Source: Smallanthus sonchifolius
Taxonomy: Eukaryota > Streptophyta > Magnoliopsida > Asterales > Asteraceae
Length of the DNA stretch: 64,000 bases
Direction: 5' to 3'
NCBI GenBank assembly: GCA_023525975.1
Contig: CM042032.1
Span: 74,422,260 to 74,486,259, forward strand
Shown here: in pieces, positions 31,275 to 42,552 of the stretch
Layout: each line of letters begins with the position of its first letter
Position numbering within the stretch: position 1 is the stretch's first letter
Program-made: the position numbers and the translations under genes
Notes under the pieces: generated by a model
The model's database searches: none
Told to the model about the DNA's origin: nothing
Seen by the model: only the letters and a program-made list of their open reading frames with translations

Positions 31275-34200
31275 ATGGTTGGACGAGAAAGAGGAAGAGG
31301 TAGAGGAACAGGTCGTACTCCGGTCACTAGGTCTCGTAGGTAGACTGAAAATAACGCCGATACTAACGATCATCACGAAACAAACAAGAACGACAATAAC
31401 ACCGATACTCACGCTGAAGAAGTGATTATGTCTGAGGCCCAGTTCCAAGATGCTGTGGCCAGTGAAGGAACAAAGGCTTTACGAACCACACTACCCGGAC
31501 TATTAGAAGAAGTTCTTACAAGAAGGATGGGTACTGGAAATGCTGGAGGAGGAACCAATAACAATACCGGAGGTACAAATGGAAACACCAATATTAGCTC
31601 AGCGATGACAACTGAGAATCACGAAGGATGCAACTATAAATATTTCGAAGGATGCAAACCCAAGTTATTCGATAGCAAGAAGGGAGCTATCGATACTACT
31701 CAATGGATCACAGAGATGGAAGCTATGATCAAACTCAGCGAATGTAGAAGCGATCAGGCAGTCAAGTTTGCTGCCAATTCCTTGGAAACCACCGCACTAG
31801 ATTGGTGGGAATCTTTGAAGCAAGCCAGAGGGGAACAAGCTATGGATAATATGAAGTGGAATGAGTTCAAGGAACTGATTCTGCAACGTTTCTGTCCTCA
31901 GAACGTACTTGATAAGCTTGAGGAGGAGTTTCAACGTTTGGAGGCTGGAACTATGACGCATCAGGAGTATGCGACAAAGTTTTATGAGATATCTAAACTT
32001 GTGCCACATTTGGTGACACCCGAACCCCGAAGAATCAAACATTTTATTAGGGGTTTGCCACTCAAGGTGCGTACCTTGGTGAAAACCTCTACACCTCAAA
32101 CAATGGATGCGGCATTAGCATTAAGTGCCATGGTTTATGATGATGTGGCAGCTCAAGAAACCAAGGAGAAGGCTAAGAAGGCGGTAGAGATAAAACCAGT
32201 AGAAACAAAGAGGAAGAGTGAGGAAACTATGTATCGGTTCAAACCAAGAAATTTCAAGTTCCCTAGGAGAGAGGGAAATAATCCAGTAAGAAATCCTCAG
32301 GAAATGAGATGTTACAAATGCCAGAAGTTAGGGCATACTGCAGCATATTGTCCTTCTCTTAAGTGTTATAATTGTAATGAGGAGGGACATATAGCAAGAA
32401 ATTGTACCAAATCTGTTCATCAAAAGCCTGAGGAAGGGGCTAAAGGTCGGCTATTTGTAACAGGTGAAGGAAGAAGGAACAACAATGCCAAGGTGGTAGC
32501 TGGTACGTTCCTAGTTAATAATGTTTATGCTAAAACCCTGTTTGATACATGAGCAAATAAAAGTTTTGTTTCCAATACCTTTAGTTTGCATTTAGGCATG
32601 GAACCAACCCTACTCGAGCATGCTTACGTAGTTGAGACGGCAAGTGGTGAGCAAATTAGGATAACCGAATCGTATGCCAATTGCAAGATGACTCTTGGCA
32701 ACGAAAATTCAGTGATTGAATTAATGCCAATGAGTACGAGCAAGTACGATGTTATCGTTGGAATGGATTGGTTAAACCAATGCCATGCTCAGATAGATTG
32801 TGATCAATGGACTGTTAGGATTTGTAGGCCTAACAGAGAGTCTATAATGATACAATGCGATAGTGATGAGAATAAGATTGAAACATTTTCTGTAGCTAAG
32901 GCTAAGAAATGTGTGAATAGAAGGTGTAATATATTCGTAGTTTATGCTTTAGACTCGAAACCCGAACGACAAATTATGGACATTCCTGTAGTATGCGATC
33001 ACCCGGATGTATTTCCTGAAGAATTACCTGGTCTACCACCGGATAGACAAATTGAATTCTGAATCGACCTTATTCCCGGAGCTAAACCCGTGGCTAGAGA
33101 ACCATATCGTTTAGCACCCTCTGAATTGAAAGAGTTGATGAAGCAGATTCAAGAATTAATAGACAGAGGTTTTATACGTCCAAGTACATCACCCTGGGGA
33201 GCACCAGTCTTGTTTGTAAAAAGGAAGGATGGAAGCATGCGTATGTGTATAGACTATCGGGAACTAAATAAGGTCACTGTAAAGAACAAGTATCCATTGC
33301 CAAGGATAGATGACTTGTTCGATCAATTACAAGGAGCTAAATACTTCTCAAAGATAGATCTTAGATCTGGATATCATCAGTTGAATGTACAGGAGGAAGA
33401 CATACCTAAGACTGCCTTTAGAACTCGATATGGACATTGTGAATTTTTAGTTATGTCATTTGGTGTAACTAATGCTTCCTCAACATTTATGGACCTAATG
33501 AACCGAGTTTGTAAACCATTCTTGGACAAATTCATCATAGTATTCATAGACGATATCCTTATCTACTCCCGAACTTAGGAAGATTATGACAAACATCTTC
33601 AGATAATCCTGGAAACTCTTAGAAAAGAGAAGCTGTAAGCTAAGTTTTCCAAATGCGAGTTTTGGAAACAAGAAGTACAATTCTTAGGGCATGTTATAAA
33701 CCATCAGGGAATTCAAGTAGATCTAGGCAAGATCGAAGCAATAATGAAATGGGAAACCCCAAAGACACCGACTGAAGTTCGAAGCTTTCTTGGTCTAGCC
33801 GGATACTACCAAAGGTTTATACAAGACTTCTCCAAAATTTCTACTCCATTAACTACCTTAACTCAAAAAGTTGTGAAGTTTGAATGGAGTCAGAAGCAAG
33901 AGGAGGCATTCAAAATCCTTAAACAAAAACTTAGTTCAACACCGATCTTAGCTTTACTCGAAGGAAATGATGACTTCATCATCTATTGTGATGCTTCCCG
34001 AATTGGTCTAGGTTGTGTATTGATGCAGCGAGAAAAGATGATAGCCTATGCATCACGACAACTAAAAGTTTATGAGAAAAACTATACCACACATGATCTC
34101 AAACTTGGTGCCATAGTATTTGCTCTAAATATTTGGAGACACTATCTATATGGTACTAAGTGTGTGATATATACAGACCATAAAAGTCTCCAACATATAT

Positions 34201-35809
34201 TCAATCAAAAGGAATTGAATATGAGACAAAGGAGATGGATGAAACTCATTAATGATTATGATTGTGAGATTAAATACCATCCCGGGAAAGCTAATGTTGT
34301 AGCAGATGCATTAAGTCGGAAGGAGAGAATTAAGCCTATCAAAATAAAAGCCTTAAGGTTATAAATCAAGATAGATTGGATGGATCAAATCAAGGAAATT
34401 CAGACACAAGCACTACAAGAAGATAACATCAATAAGGAGTGCATGGTTGGTAAAGAAAAGTTACTAACCAAGGGCAATGATGGAATCCTATGATTTAGTA
34501 GCAGAATTTGGATTCCTAGACTTAGGAAAATCCAAACAAAGATAATGGATGAAGCTCACAAATCCAAATACTCGATACATCCTGGAGCTGATAAAATGTA
34601 CAAGGGATTGAAGACTTATTACTGGTGGCCAAACATGAAAAGATCCATAGCTCAGTATATAGAAAAATGTCTGACTTGCCTTCAAGTCAAAATCGAACAT
34701 CAGAAACCCGCAGGTCAACTGCAACAGTTGGAGATACCTATGTGGAAATGGGATAGGATAACTATGGATTTTTTCACGAAACTGCCAAGAACCAGAAAGG
34801 ACATGATGCTATTTGGGTTATGGTTGATAGACTAACCAAATCAGCACACTTTATTCCTATCATTGAAAACTATTCCATAGATAAATTAGCCAGACTCTAC
34901 ATCAATGAAATTGTAAGCCGCCATGGTATACCACTATCTATTATCTCTGATAGAGATAGTCGGTTCACATCCAGATTCTGGACTAGTTTCCAGAAAGAAT
35001 TGGGAACACGAATCAATATGAGCATGACATATCACCCTCAAACCGATGGACAAAGTGAAAGAACAATACAAACCCTAAAAGATATGCTGAGGGCTTGTGC
35101 AATAGAATTTGGAGGTAGATGGGATAATCATCTACCATTAATAGAATTTTCTTACAACAACAGATACCATTCAAGTATAAAAACTGCACCGTTTGAAGCA
35201 TTATATGGTAGAAAGTGCAGAACTCCAATTTGTTGGACTGAAGTAGGATATAGCCAATTATCTGGACCAGAAATCTTATAGGAAACAACTGATAAGATAG
35301 TCCAGATCAAACAAAGATTAAAAGCTACACAAGATCGGCAGAGGAGTTATGCAGACAGACGACGACGGCCATTAGAATTCCAAGTAGGCGACTATGTGAT
35401 GTTGACAGTATCACCTTGGAAAGGTGTTGTACGTTCCAGGAAATGTGGAAAATTAGGGCCAAGGTATATTGGACCTTATAAGATCATAGAAAGAGTTGGA
35501 GCTGTAGCATATAAACTTGAATTGCCTGAAGCATTGCAGGGTATACATAACACATTTCACGTGTCATGTCTACGCAAGTGCTTAGCAGACCCCGATCAGG
35601 CAATCTCATTAGATGATATACACATTGATGATAAGCTCCATTTCACCGAGCAGCATGTCAAGATCTTAGGAACTCAATATCGAAAGCTCAGAAAGAAGAC
35701 CATACCAATAATACTGGTACAGTGGCAAGTTCAGAAAGGTGCCGACAAAACGTGGGAATTAACAGAACAGATGAACACTAAATATCCTCATCTGTTCAAT
35801 GAATCCTGA
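31275..35809 (+). pseudogene. Gypsy chromovirus gag-pol polyprotein, element B
   Basis: The polyprotein would supply capsid, protease, reverse transcriptase, RNase H and integrase. It opens at ATG 31275 (MVGRERGRGRG), with TAG at 31341-31343. Gag has a DWWESLKQARGEQA capsid motif and two CCHC knuckles (CYKCQKLGHTAAYC and CYNCNEEGHIARNC, about 32311-32404). Protease is interrupted at its active site by TGA at 32550-32552. Reverse transcriptase (33090-33590) keeps FIDDILIYS. RNase H (about 33890-34320) has YCDASRIGLGCVL and YTDHKSLQHIF. Integrase (about 34545-35250) has the HHCC finger ending CLTCLQVK and a DDE core (ITMDF, SDRDSRF, SERTIQ). A degenerate chromodomain-like tail ends near KTWELTEQMNTKYPHLF. 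Other breaks include stops at 33060-33062, 33576-33578, 33636-33638, 34491-34493 and 35279-35281, plus a one-base loss near 34800. Confidence 0.92.
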
Positions 35810-35831
35810 ATTTCGAGAACGAAATTCTTTT

Positions 35832-35845
35832 AAGAAGAGGAGATT
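35832..35845 (+). other. Polypurine tract of element B
   Basis: AAGAAGAGGAGATT lies directly before the 3' LTR start at 35846; it primes plus-strand DNA synthesis in this class. Confidence 0.75.
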
Positions 35846-37679
35846 TGTAACACCCCCGATAATTACCAAGTAAAATAAAGGCTAAAAATATCAAAAGACA
35901 AAGTTCAGCGGTTAAACTACATGTTCTCCAAAGATGGAGGACTAAAAGTGAAAATTCTAAAAATGGGACGGATGTCGGACCGACTTCCAATACATATCGG
36001 TCCGATGTGTGTTGACGAAGGTATGAATGAGGTGTTGACACGTGTCTTATGACTCATCGATTGAAATCTGACGCGTGGCTCGATAGCGGACCGCTATCCA
36101 GAACCATAACGGTCCGCTAGCCACAAAAATTAGGCGGGTCCAATAGGAGCAGGACGCGTGTAGGGCTGATGCAGGCATGACGATAGCATACCGCTACCCC
36201 CTGCATAACGGTCCGACGTAGGTCCGATTTCACCCTATAAATAGATGGGTCGAGCTCGATCATTTTGCACATACAAACATGTTCAGTTTCACACACCTAA
36301 GCTCTGGTAGCTCGATTACTGAGGTTCTGGTCCGCTCTCGAAAGTCCGGTTTCTCGCAATTCGTCCGCAAATTGCCATAAATAGTGCCGAGGTAAGGTTT
36401 CTAAACACCCTGAGGTTTCTTCATGTAAACCTAAGATAAGGGTATTGATTTTGATAATGTCGAATATGATCTTGGGTTCTGTCAAAGTGTTGATTGTTGT
36501 ATTCGATACAGGAGGAGGTTCTGCTTGAGGTGAGTTTCTTTAAACTGTGCTCTATAAATGTTTTGTAAATTGTTTTTATCTGAGATCCCAATTGTGACAA
36601 CTCGAACTTTTCATGTTAACGCCGTTAACAATCCTCGTTAAATATTCTAACCGAAACTTAACCTCGTTAACTAAATCCAGTGAAATTTAACCTCAGTGAC
36701 TAATGCTGTTTGTTTTGAATCTTAAACTTCAGGGACTGGATTTAACAAGTCCTAAAACCCAATCAATTGACTTCCCAAAGTCAAAATCAACCAATTTGGT
36801 TTCTGTTGACTTCTAAAAGTCAAACCCGTAACCATTCAATCCAAATTCACGAATTTGAGATGGTATCGATTCAAATACGTAACTGTAAAGTGCATTCAAG
36901 TCATTAACGTTCATCATTAGGACGTTTATCATCGACATTACTGCGGATTAAACCCAATAATGGGGATTAAAACTATAACCGTCGAGAAACCCTTCGTCTC
37001 GATCGAATTCGATAAGATTTGATTATTATTCTCGCAATCAGCTACCTGCACACCCAAACCGACTCCCACAGAACCCGTTACACCATCTAATTCGACGGAA
37101 ATCAAAGCCGGAGTCACCGAAGAGCGATCGCGCAAAGCCGGAACTGAGTCATAGTCTATTACCATCAATTCGGTAACAATTCTATCAATTAGTCTCTTCT
37201 ATAGATTTGTTTTAATGTATAAATCGATAGCCCTATGGTAATTATAGGGCATAACATCGAATTGATCTCAATCCATAAACTAGGGTTTGCTCGTAAAACG
37301 ATTTGGGGGTTTCGACCCTAAGCTCAACCTCAATCAAATTAAGCTACATAATCAGATTCTCAATGTTCAGTTGAGTAAAGGCCCCATGTTTTCAGTAAAT
37401 TTTAATATCTAATTCGATCAAATTGATTCCTAGTTCTTAATCTAGGGTTTCGGAATTTCAAATGAGCAATAATCGATATTAAACGTAATGGTTTTTCAAT
37501 TAAACACACCAAATGATTCGAAATACCTTGTAGGACAAAACCCCTATGATTGTCTGGTTGTTTGTAGTCGAAATCGACGGGTGTGGGGATGGATTTGAGG
37601 TCGGGTTCGCATGGGAGAAGGATCTCAGGCGTGTTGAGAGTCAAAACTCATTTGGCCCGTTCCTGGTTGCGAATTGCTA

Positions 37680-37745
37680 TCGAGCATGACTGGTTAAAGT
37701 GTTGTGCTTATAGGGGAAGGACCCGTGTTCGAGTCCCCCCACTGT
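37680..37745 (+). other. tRNA-like segment in the element C LTR
   Basis: GACTGGTTAAAGTGTTGTG resembles an A-box region and GTGTTCGAGTCCCCCC resembles a B-box with the expected spacing of a tRNA D arm and T arm. The identical copy is at 43629-43694 in the 3' LTR. No complete acceptor stem was found. Confidence 0.45.
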
Positions 37746-38515
37746 CTTTTTGATTTTGTTTATTTTGAAACCATTGATTTATTATTTAGTTAAGTCTTAT
37801 AATATTATATTATTATATTAACGGGTTTTGAAATCCGGAAACAACCCGTAGGCTCGGGTTTGACTTATTAACCCATTTTCCTATTATTCACACTTTTAAA
37901 AATAACATATTTATGTTATTATCGAATAAAAATAATATATTAATATTATTTTCAACCCGGAACTCATGTTATTAAATATATATGTTTTTAATATTATTTC
38001 GTATCGTTTTATAACCTCGTGTAACGTTTGAAGCTAAATAATGATATAATTGTTTATATTATTTACTCGCGTTTATTATCTCGAATAAAGATAATATATT
38101 TTTGACACAATGATTATTTAGTGAATCCGACGAACCTAAAAATAGTATATTGAATTATATTATTTTTCTAACTTTTGTAAACAACTCAAACATACGAATT
38201 TATTTATTTATTTAATATTATTCGTTATTAACGTTCCACTCGTAAAAATTTGATCTTAATTAGTATTTTAAGAAATATATATATATATCTCTGTAGACAC
38301 GTTCGTCTACTCTTAATCATTAGAGCGTTTCTTTAGGACGTTCAATCTTCCGCGTTGTCGTCACATATTCCCATTTTTTTTTTCTTCTGTTTATCCCTAA
38401 TTGTTATGTGTATAATTCTAGGGCATCCGTGAGCCGTGTCAGGCTACTGCTTGAGATTTTAATCTCGTACTTGTGTGATAACCACCACTCAGCCCAGGTG
38501 AGTTTCACGGCCCCT

Positions 38516-38711
38516 TTTTACTTGTTTTACTATTGGGGGAGAAACATGCTTACACACAAACATCATTTCACTTGTTTTCCTGTTGAGGAGGAACATGCAT
38601 ACTCATAAACATTATTTTACTTGTTTTCCCGTTGGGGAGAAACATGTGTACACACAAACATTATTTTACTTGTTTTCCTGTTGAGGAGAAACATGCATAC
38701 TCACAAACAGG
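38516..38711 (+). repeat. Imperfect tandem repeats in the element C LTR
   Basis: Three to four units of about 58-60 bp share TTACTTGTTTTCC, GTTGAGGAG or GTTGGGGAG, AAACATG and ACACAAACAT. The same array is at 44465-44660 in the 3' LTR. Confidence 0.8.
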
Positions 38712-39451
38712 CATCCGTTGCTTGTCTCCCAGCCAGGGAAAGACATACACATGGACATGGATCACATAGTATTTCATTACCACTTGTGTACCTAAGTGCA
38801 AACATAACATGCAAAGTCCTTACACACTCGGACCGTTAATATATGGAGTATAGCGAGGAAATTTGAGTAGTACTACTGGGTTTGACAAACCCTACCCGGG
38901 TTAGTCGCGCTAACTAGATTGGAGGTCTAACGGGTGTAAATTGTCCTTAACACTTGCCATTGTTGATGTTAGCAATGGCGGAAGGCACCCAAACACAAAC
39001 AGTCAGCTTCGGTTGCGAACGCTTAGAGTAACTTGTACATTGTCTAGCTAGCAATAGGTGTGACTTACGTATGTGGATCCAGCAACACTAAAACAGTTTA
39101 TTTACATACAAACCTGTGAACTCACCAACCTCGTGTTGACACTTTTTCTTACATGTTTCTCAGGTCGCTTTGGTACAGGTTGCGTACTTAGGACATGCAT
39201 GGAGTCCTACTGTCATATCATTCATTTCAAATATTTTAAATAGTTTATTTAATTACATTAATTGACGCTCGTTGCGTGTAATTATCTTTACTTCATTTTA
39301 TCGTTTACGCTTCCGCATTAACTCTGAACTTTTATGTTATGACATTTCAAGTCCCATATAGTGTTGTTTGATGTAACTAATGACTGAGATCCTGGTGTGT
39401 CACCTTCCAAACGGTAAAACTCCGTTAGTTGAAATTGGGGGTGTGACAGAT

Positions 39452-39464
39452 TGGTATCAGAGCC
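39452..39464 (+). other. Primer-binding site of element C
   Basis: TGGTATCAGAGCC lies three bases after the 5' LTR end. Confidence 0.9.
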
Positions 39465-41230
39465 ATTGGTTATAGAGAACTAGGATTGCATACTAGACTA
39501 TAACCTCACACATTAGTTACACGGCACAGACACTTATACGTGATACATATAGCAACTATACATTGCAGTGCAAGCATGTTAATACCATCCGTATCATCCT
39601 CAGTTGGCGAGGGACACATCATTTGCATTGCATCATCATTCCCAGTGGCGAAACTCGGTGAATCACCGGAACATCATCCACTCCCGTCCGAGGGCAGCGA
39701 GACGGAGCCTTCGGAGGAGTCACTTACATCACCATCATCTGTTGGGTATGGTGGGCTTTCTTGGGTCCATGTTATGGACGACACTCAGCACTAACGCATA
39801 TCTCTTTGGGAGTTGGGATCGTCGGAGGCGAGTCCCTACTGTAACCACCAGCAACAATACGCCGAACGAAGGCAGACCGTTGCACACATTATTTCAGAAT
39901 CCATTGGCACGTAGATGTCATCACTTTACCGAGCCATGGGCTCGCGTCTTTGGTCGATATTCTGTTGAGAATAGATTGACCACAAATATGAGAACGCATT
40001 GTTCAATGCATACTTAAACCCTATCTTGACTCAGTTGAAAGGACGGCTACTTTGCTGCTTCCTATAACTTGTATTCATGAATTAGTTTCATTTCTCGAAG
40101 TCGCATTTCGTGTACATGTTGCTTCATACTCTCATCTACAATCCGCTGGATTGGACTCTTGTATTGTGTTTCAACTAGAGTGAATACTCGGATCAAACGA
40201 TTTCTGACTACTCATCCTAATATGAGTCCTAGTTGATCAACTTATGATTTGTGACTAAGCTTTTCGATAACTTATCATCTCTAACAATACTCTGTATTCG
40301 GAAATACAAACTAAAGGACATTATGACACAAGATAGGGAGAACTAGGGTGAACATGCAAGGTAAATTATCATTACGGGTGCACACGTAATAATAATTTGA
40401 GGTGCATGTAAGTCCTGGTGAAACCTAGTGTGTGGATGAATGGTCCTAATCAATGATTTACAGACTTAGGTTTCCACTATCTGTAGAGACTCTCATAACC
40501 CACTCAACGATTAGTTGGTATCGTTAAACCTGTTCAACAATTGATAGACGCGACTATCAGGTTGAAAATGTTTACGGATACACTGAATTATCATCAATGG
40601 GATCCATCAATGTTATTTTCACCCATGTAAGAGTCTTAGTGATCTTACAACTCTCATTCAAACTTAATCAATAGAATCACCTAGAGTGAAACTCTAGTAG
40701 AACCTCAGAGTAAAACCACCGACTCCAACTATGTACATAGAATTTGAGGAATTCTTTCTATGCTAACACGTTATTCCTTACACTCCTACAATAGATCCCA
40801 CTTGAACTTGTTACCTCATCCTGTGACTAATCCTTAGTCTAATTTCGAATTTTACCCCAGCATACTCAATCCTGTAAACGGATTTCTTTCTTCACGAAAT
40901 GATCCTGTTAATCCAATGACATTAGGAAACGAAGATTTAACCTAACCAACCATCAGTTGAACGCAACTACTTAGACATACATCCTATCTCTTATGCTACT
41001 AGAATCTATATCTCATTAGACTTTTCTTTCCTACATGTGAACCTCTTCCCTTAGTCTATGCATTGACTGACACTTGCTTTATAAGCACGGGTTTCACTAG
41101 GAGTCTCAGTATGACTTCACAAATTCCATATTAGTGTGTCGTGCTCCAACTCTATTAAAAGCTAAGTATACTATTGAGATAGTAGACGCTCAGAGAATCG
41201 AAGCAACGCGCATTCTTTCAGCTGTAAACT
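39465..41230 (+). other. Decayed 5' internal region of element C
   Basis: A short Ser/Glu-rich frame at 39540-39794 sits where gag should begin, but no capsid or zinc-knuckle motif is recognisable. From about 40020 to 41230 I see no coding signal, although the LTRs are nearly identical. So the internal sequence was already broken before the last transposition. Confidence 0.6.
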
Positions 41231-42420
41231 AGTATTGGTTAGTCATAAACTTGACATTGACCTTCTGTCAGTTACACTTGGCAGTTTCGACCTTATTGTC
41301 GGTATGAATTGGTTATCCAAGAACCAACCAGATACCCCAATGTGGAAATGGGAACAAATCCCTATGGACTTCATAACCAAACTACCCCGAACTCCTAGCG
41401 GATGCGACACCATCTGGGTGATCGTCGATCGTATGACTATATCCGCTCACCTTTTAGCCATCAAGCAACTGACAAGATGGAGAAACTTACTCGTATTTAC
41501 TCGAAGGAAGTAGTCTCTCGGCACGGAGTGCCAATCTCTATCATTTCGGATCGTGATGCACGATTCACCTCTTTTTTCTGACAGTCGTTACATAAAGCTT
41601 TAGGCACGCGTCTAGATATGAGCACAGCGTACCATCCTCATACTGATGGCCAAATAGAGCGTAATATCCAAACTCTGGAGGATATGCTACGAGCTTGTGT
41701 GATCAATCTCGATAACACTTGGGAGTCTCACCTACCGCTGGTGGAGTTCTCCTACAACAACAGTTATCACACTAGTATCAAGGCAGCTCCATTTGAAGCA
41801 CTTTATGGATGGAAATGTCGTTCTCCTAATTGTTGGGCCGAAGTTGGGGATAGTAAACTTACAGGTCCTAAACTCGTACTTGAAACTTCTGAGAAAATCG
41901 TTCAAATTAGAAACCGTATGGCAGCAGCTCGTGATCGTCAAACGAGCTATGCCGAAAATCGTCGTAAACCTTTAGAGTTTCAAATAGGCGACATGGTCTT
42001 ACTCAAAGCCTCACCTTGGAAAGGTGTCATTCGTTTCGGGAAACAAGGCAAACTGAATCCTCCTTATGTTGAACCATTCAAGATAATGAAGAGAGTCGGT
42101 CCAGTAGCGTATCAACTGGACCTACCTGAAGGACTTAGTGGAGTACACGATGCCTTTCACGTCTCAAACTTGAAGAAATGTCTAGCAGACGAGTCACTCG
42201 TTGTTCCTCTTGAGGAACTACAAATCGATTAACAGATATGTTTCATTGAGGAACCAGTAGAAATCATGGATAGGGAAGTCAAAACGCTCGAACGCAGTAA
42301 AACCCCTATTGTCAGAGTTTGTTGAAACTCGAAACGCGGACTGGAATTCACATGGGAGCGCTAGGATCAAATGATGCGAAAGTATCCTCATCTTTTCAAG
42401 CAATCCACATCAAACACATA
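41231..42420 (+). pseudogene. Protease-integrase-chromodomain remnant, element C
   Basis: A protease tail (GSFDLIVGMNWLSKNQ, about 41280-41325) is joined directly to integrase (TPMWKWEQIPMDFITKLPRT), skipping reverse transcriptase and RNase H. The integrase core continues with ISIISDRDARFTSFF and AYHPHTDGQIERNIQTLEDM, with a shift near 41470 and a TGA at 41579-41581. The C-terminal region FQIGDMVLLKASPWKGVIRF and DLPEGLSGVHDAFHVSNLKK is well kept. After TAA at 42230-42232 the chromodomain-like segment (EFTWER, MMRKYPHLFK) has two more stops. The family is chromodomain gypsy (Tekay/Del-like), different in detail from element B. Confidence 0.88.
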
Positions 42421-42433
42421 AAGTACAATTCTA

Positions 42434-42552
42434 ATTTTCGGGACGAAAATCCTTTCAACTAGGGGATGATGTGACATCCGGAAATTTTTTTTATTATTTT
42501 ATTTAATTTTCGGGACGAAAATTCTTTTAACTAGGGGATGATGTGACAACTC
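42434..42552 (+). repeat. Duplicated polypurine tract and LTR start in element C
   Basis: TTTTCGGGACGAAAAT, then CTAGGGGATGATGTGACA, occurs twice, at about 42436-42476 and 42507-42548. After the first copy the sequence reads TCCGGAAATTTT, which is not this element's LTR. After the second it reads ACTCGAACTTTT, which is. So the first copy leads into the start of a different LTR type. Confidence 0.9.

Larger units (their letters stand above)
36593..39448 (+). repeat. 5' LTR of element C
   Basis: The LTR is long, with an AT-rich middle. It has a tRNA-like patch at 37680-37745, a repeat cluster of about 60-bp units at 38516-38711 and a final TGTGACA. There is no open reading frame of note. Confidence 0.95.

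Noticed and set aside
39540..39794. Small Ser/Glu-rich frame as a new gene in element C
   Set aside because: It lies exactly where gag should start after the primer-binding site and has no capsid motif; a decayed gag leader is the simplest reading.
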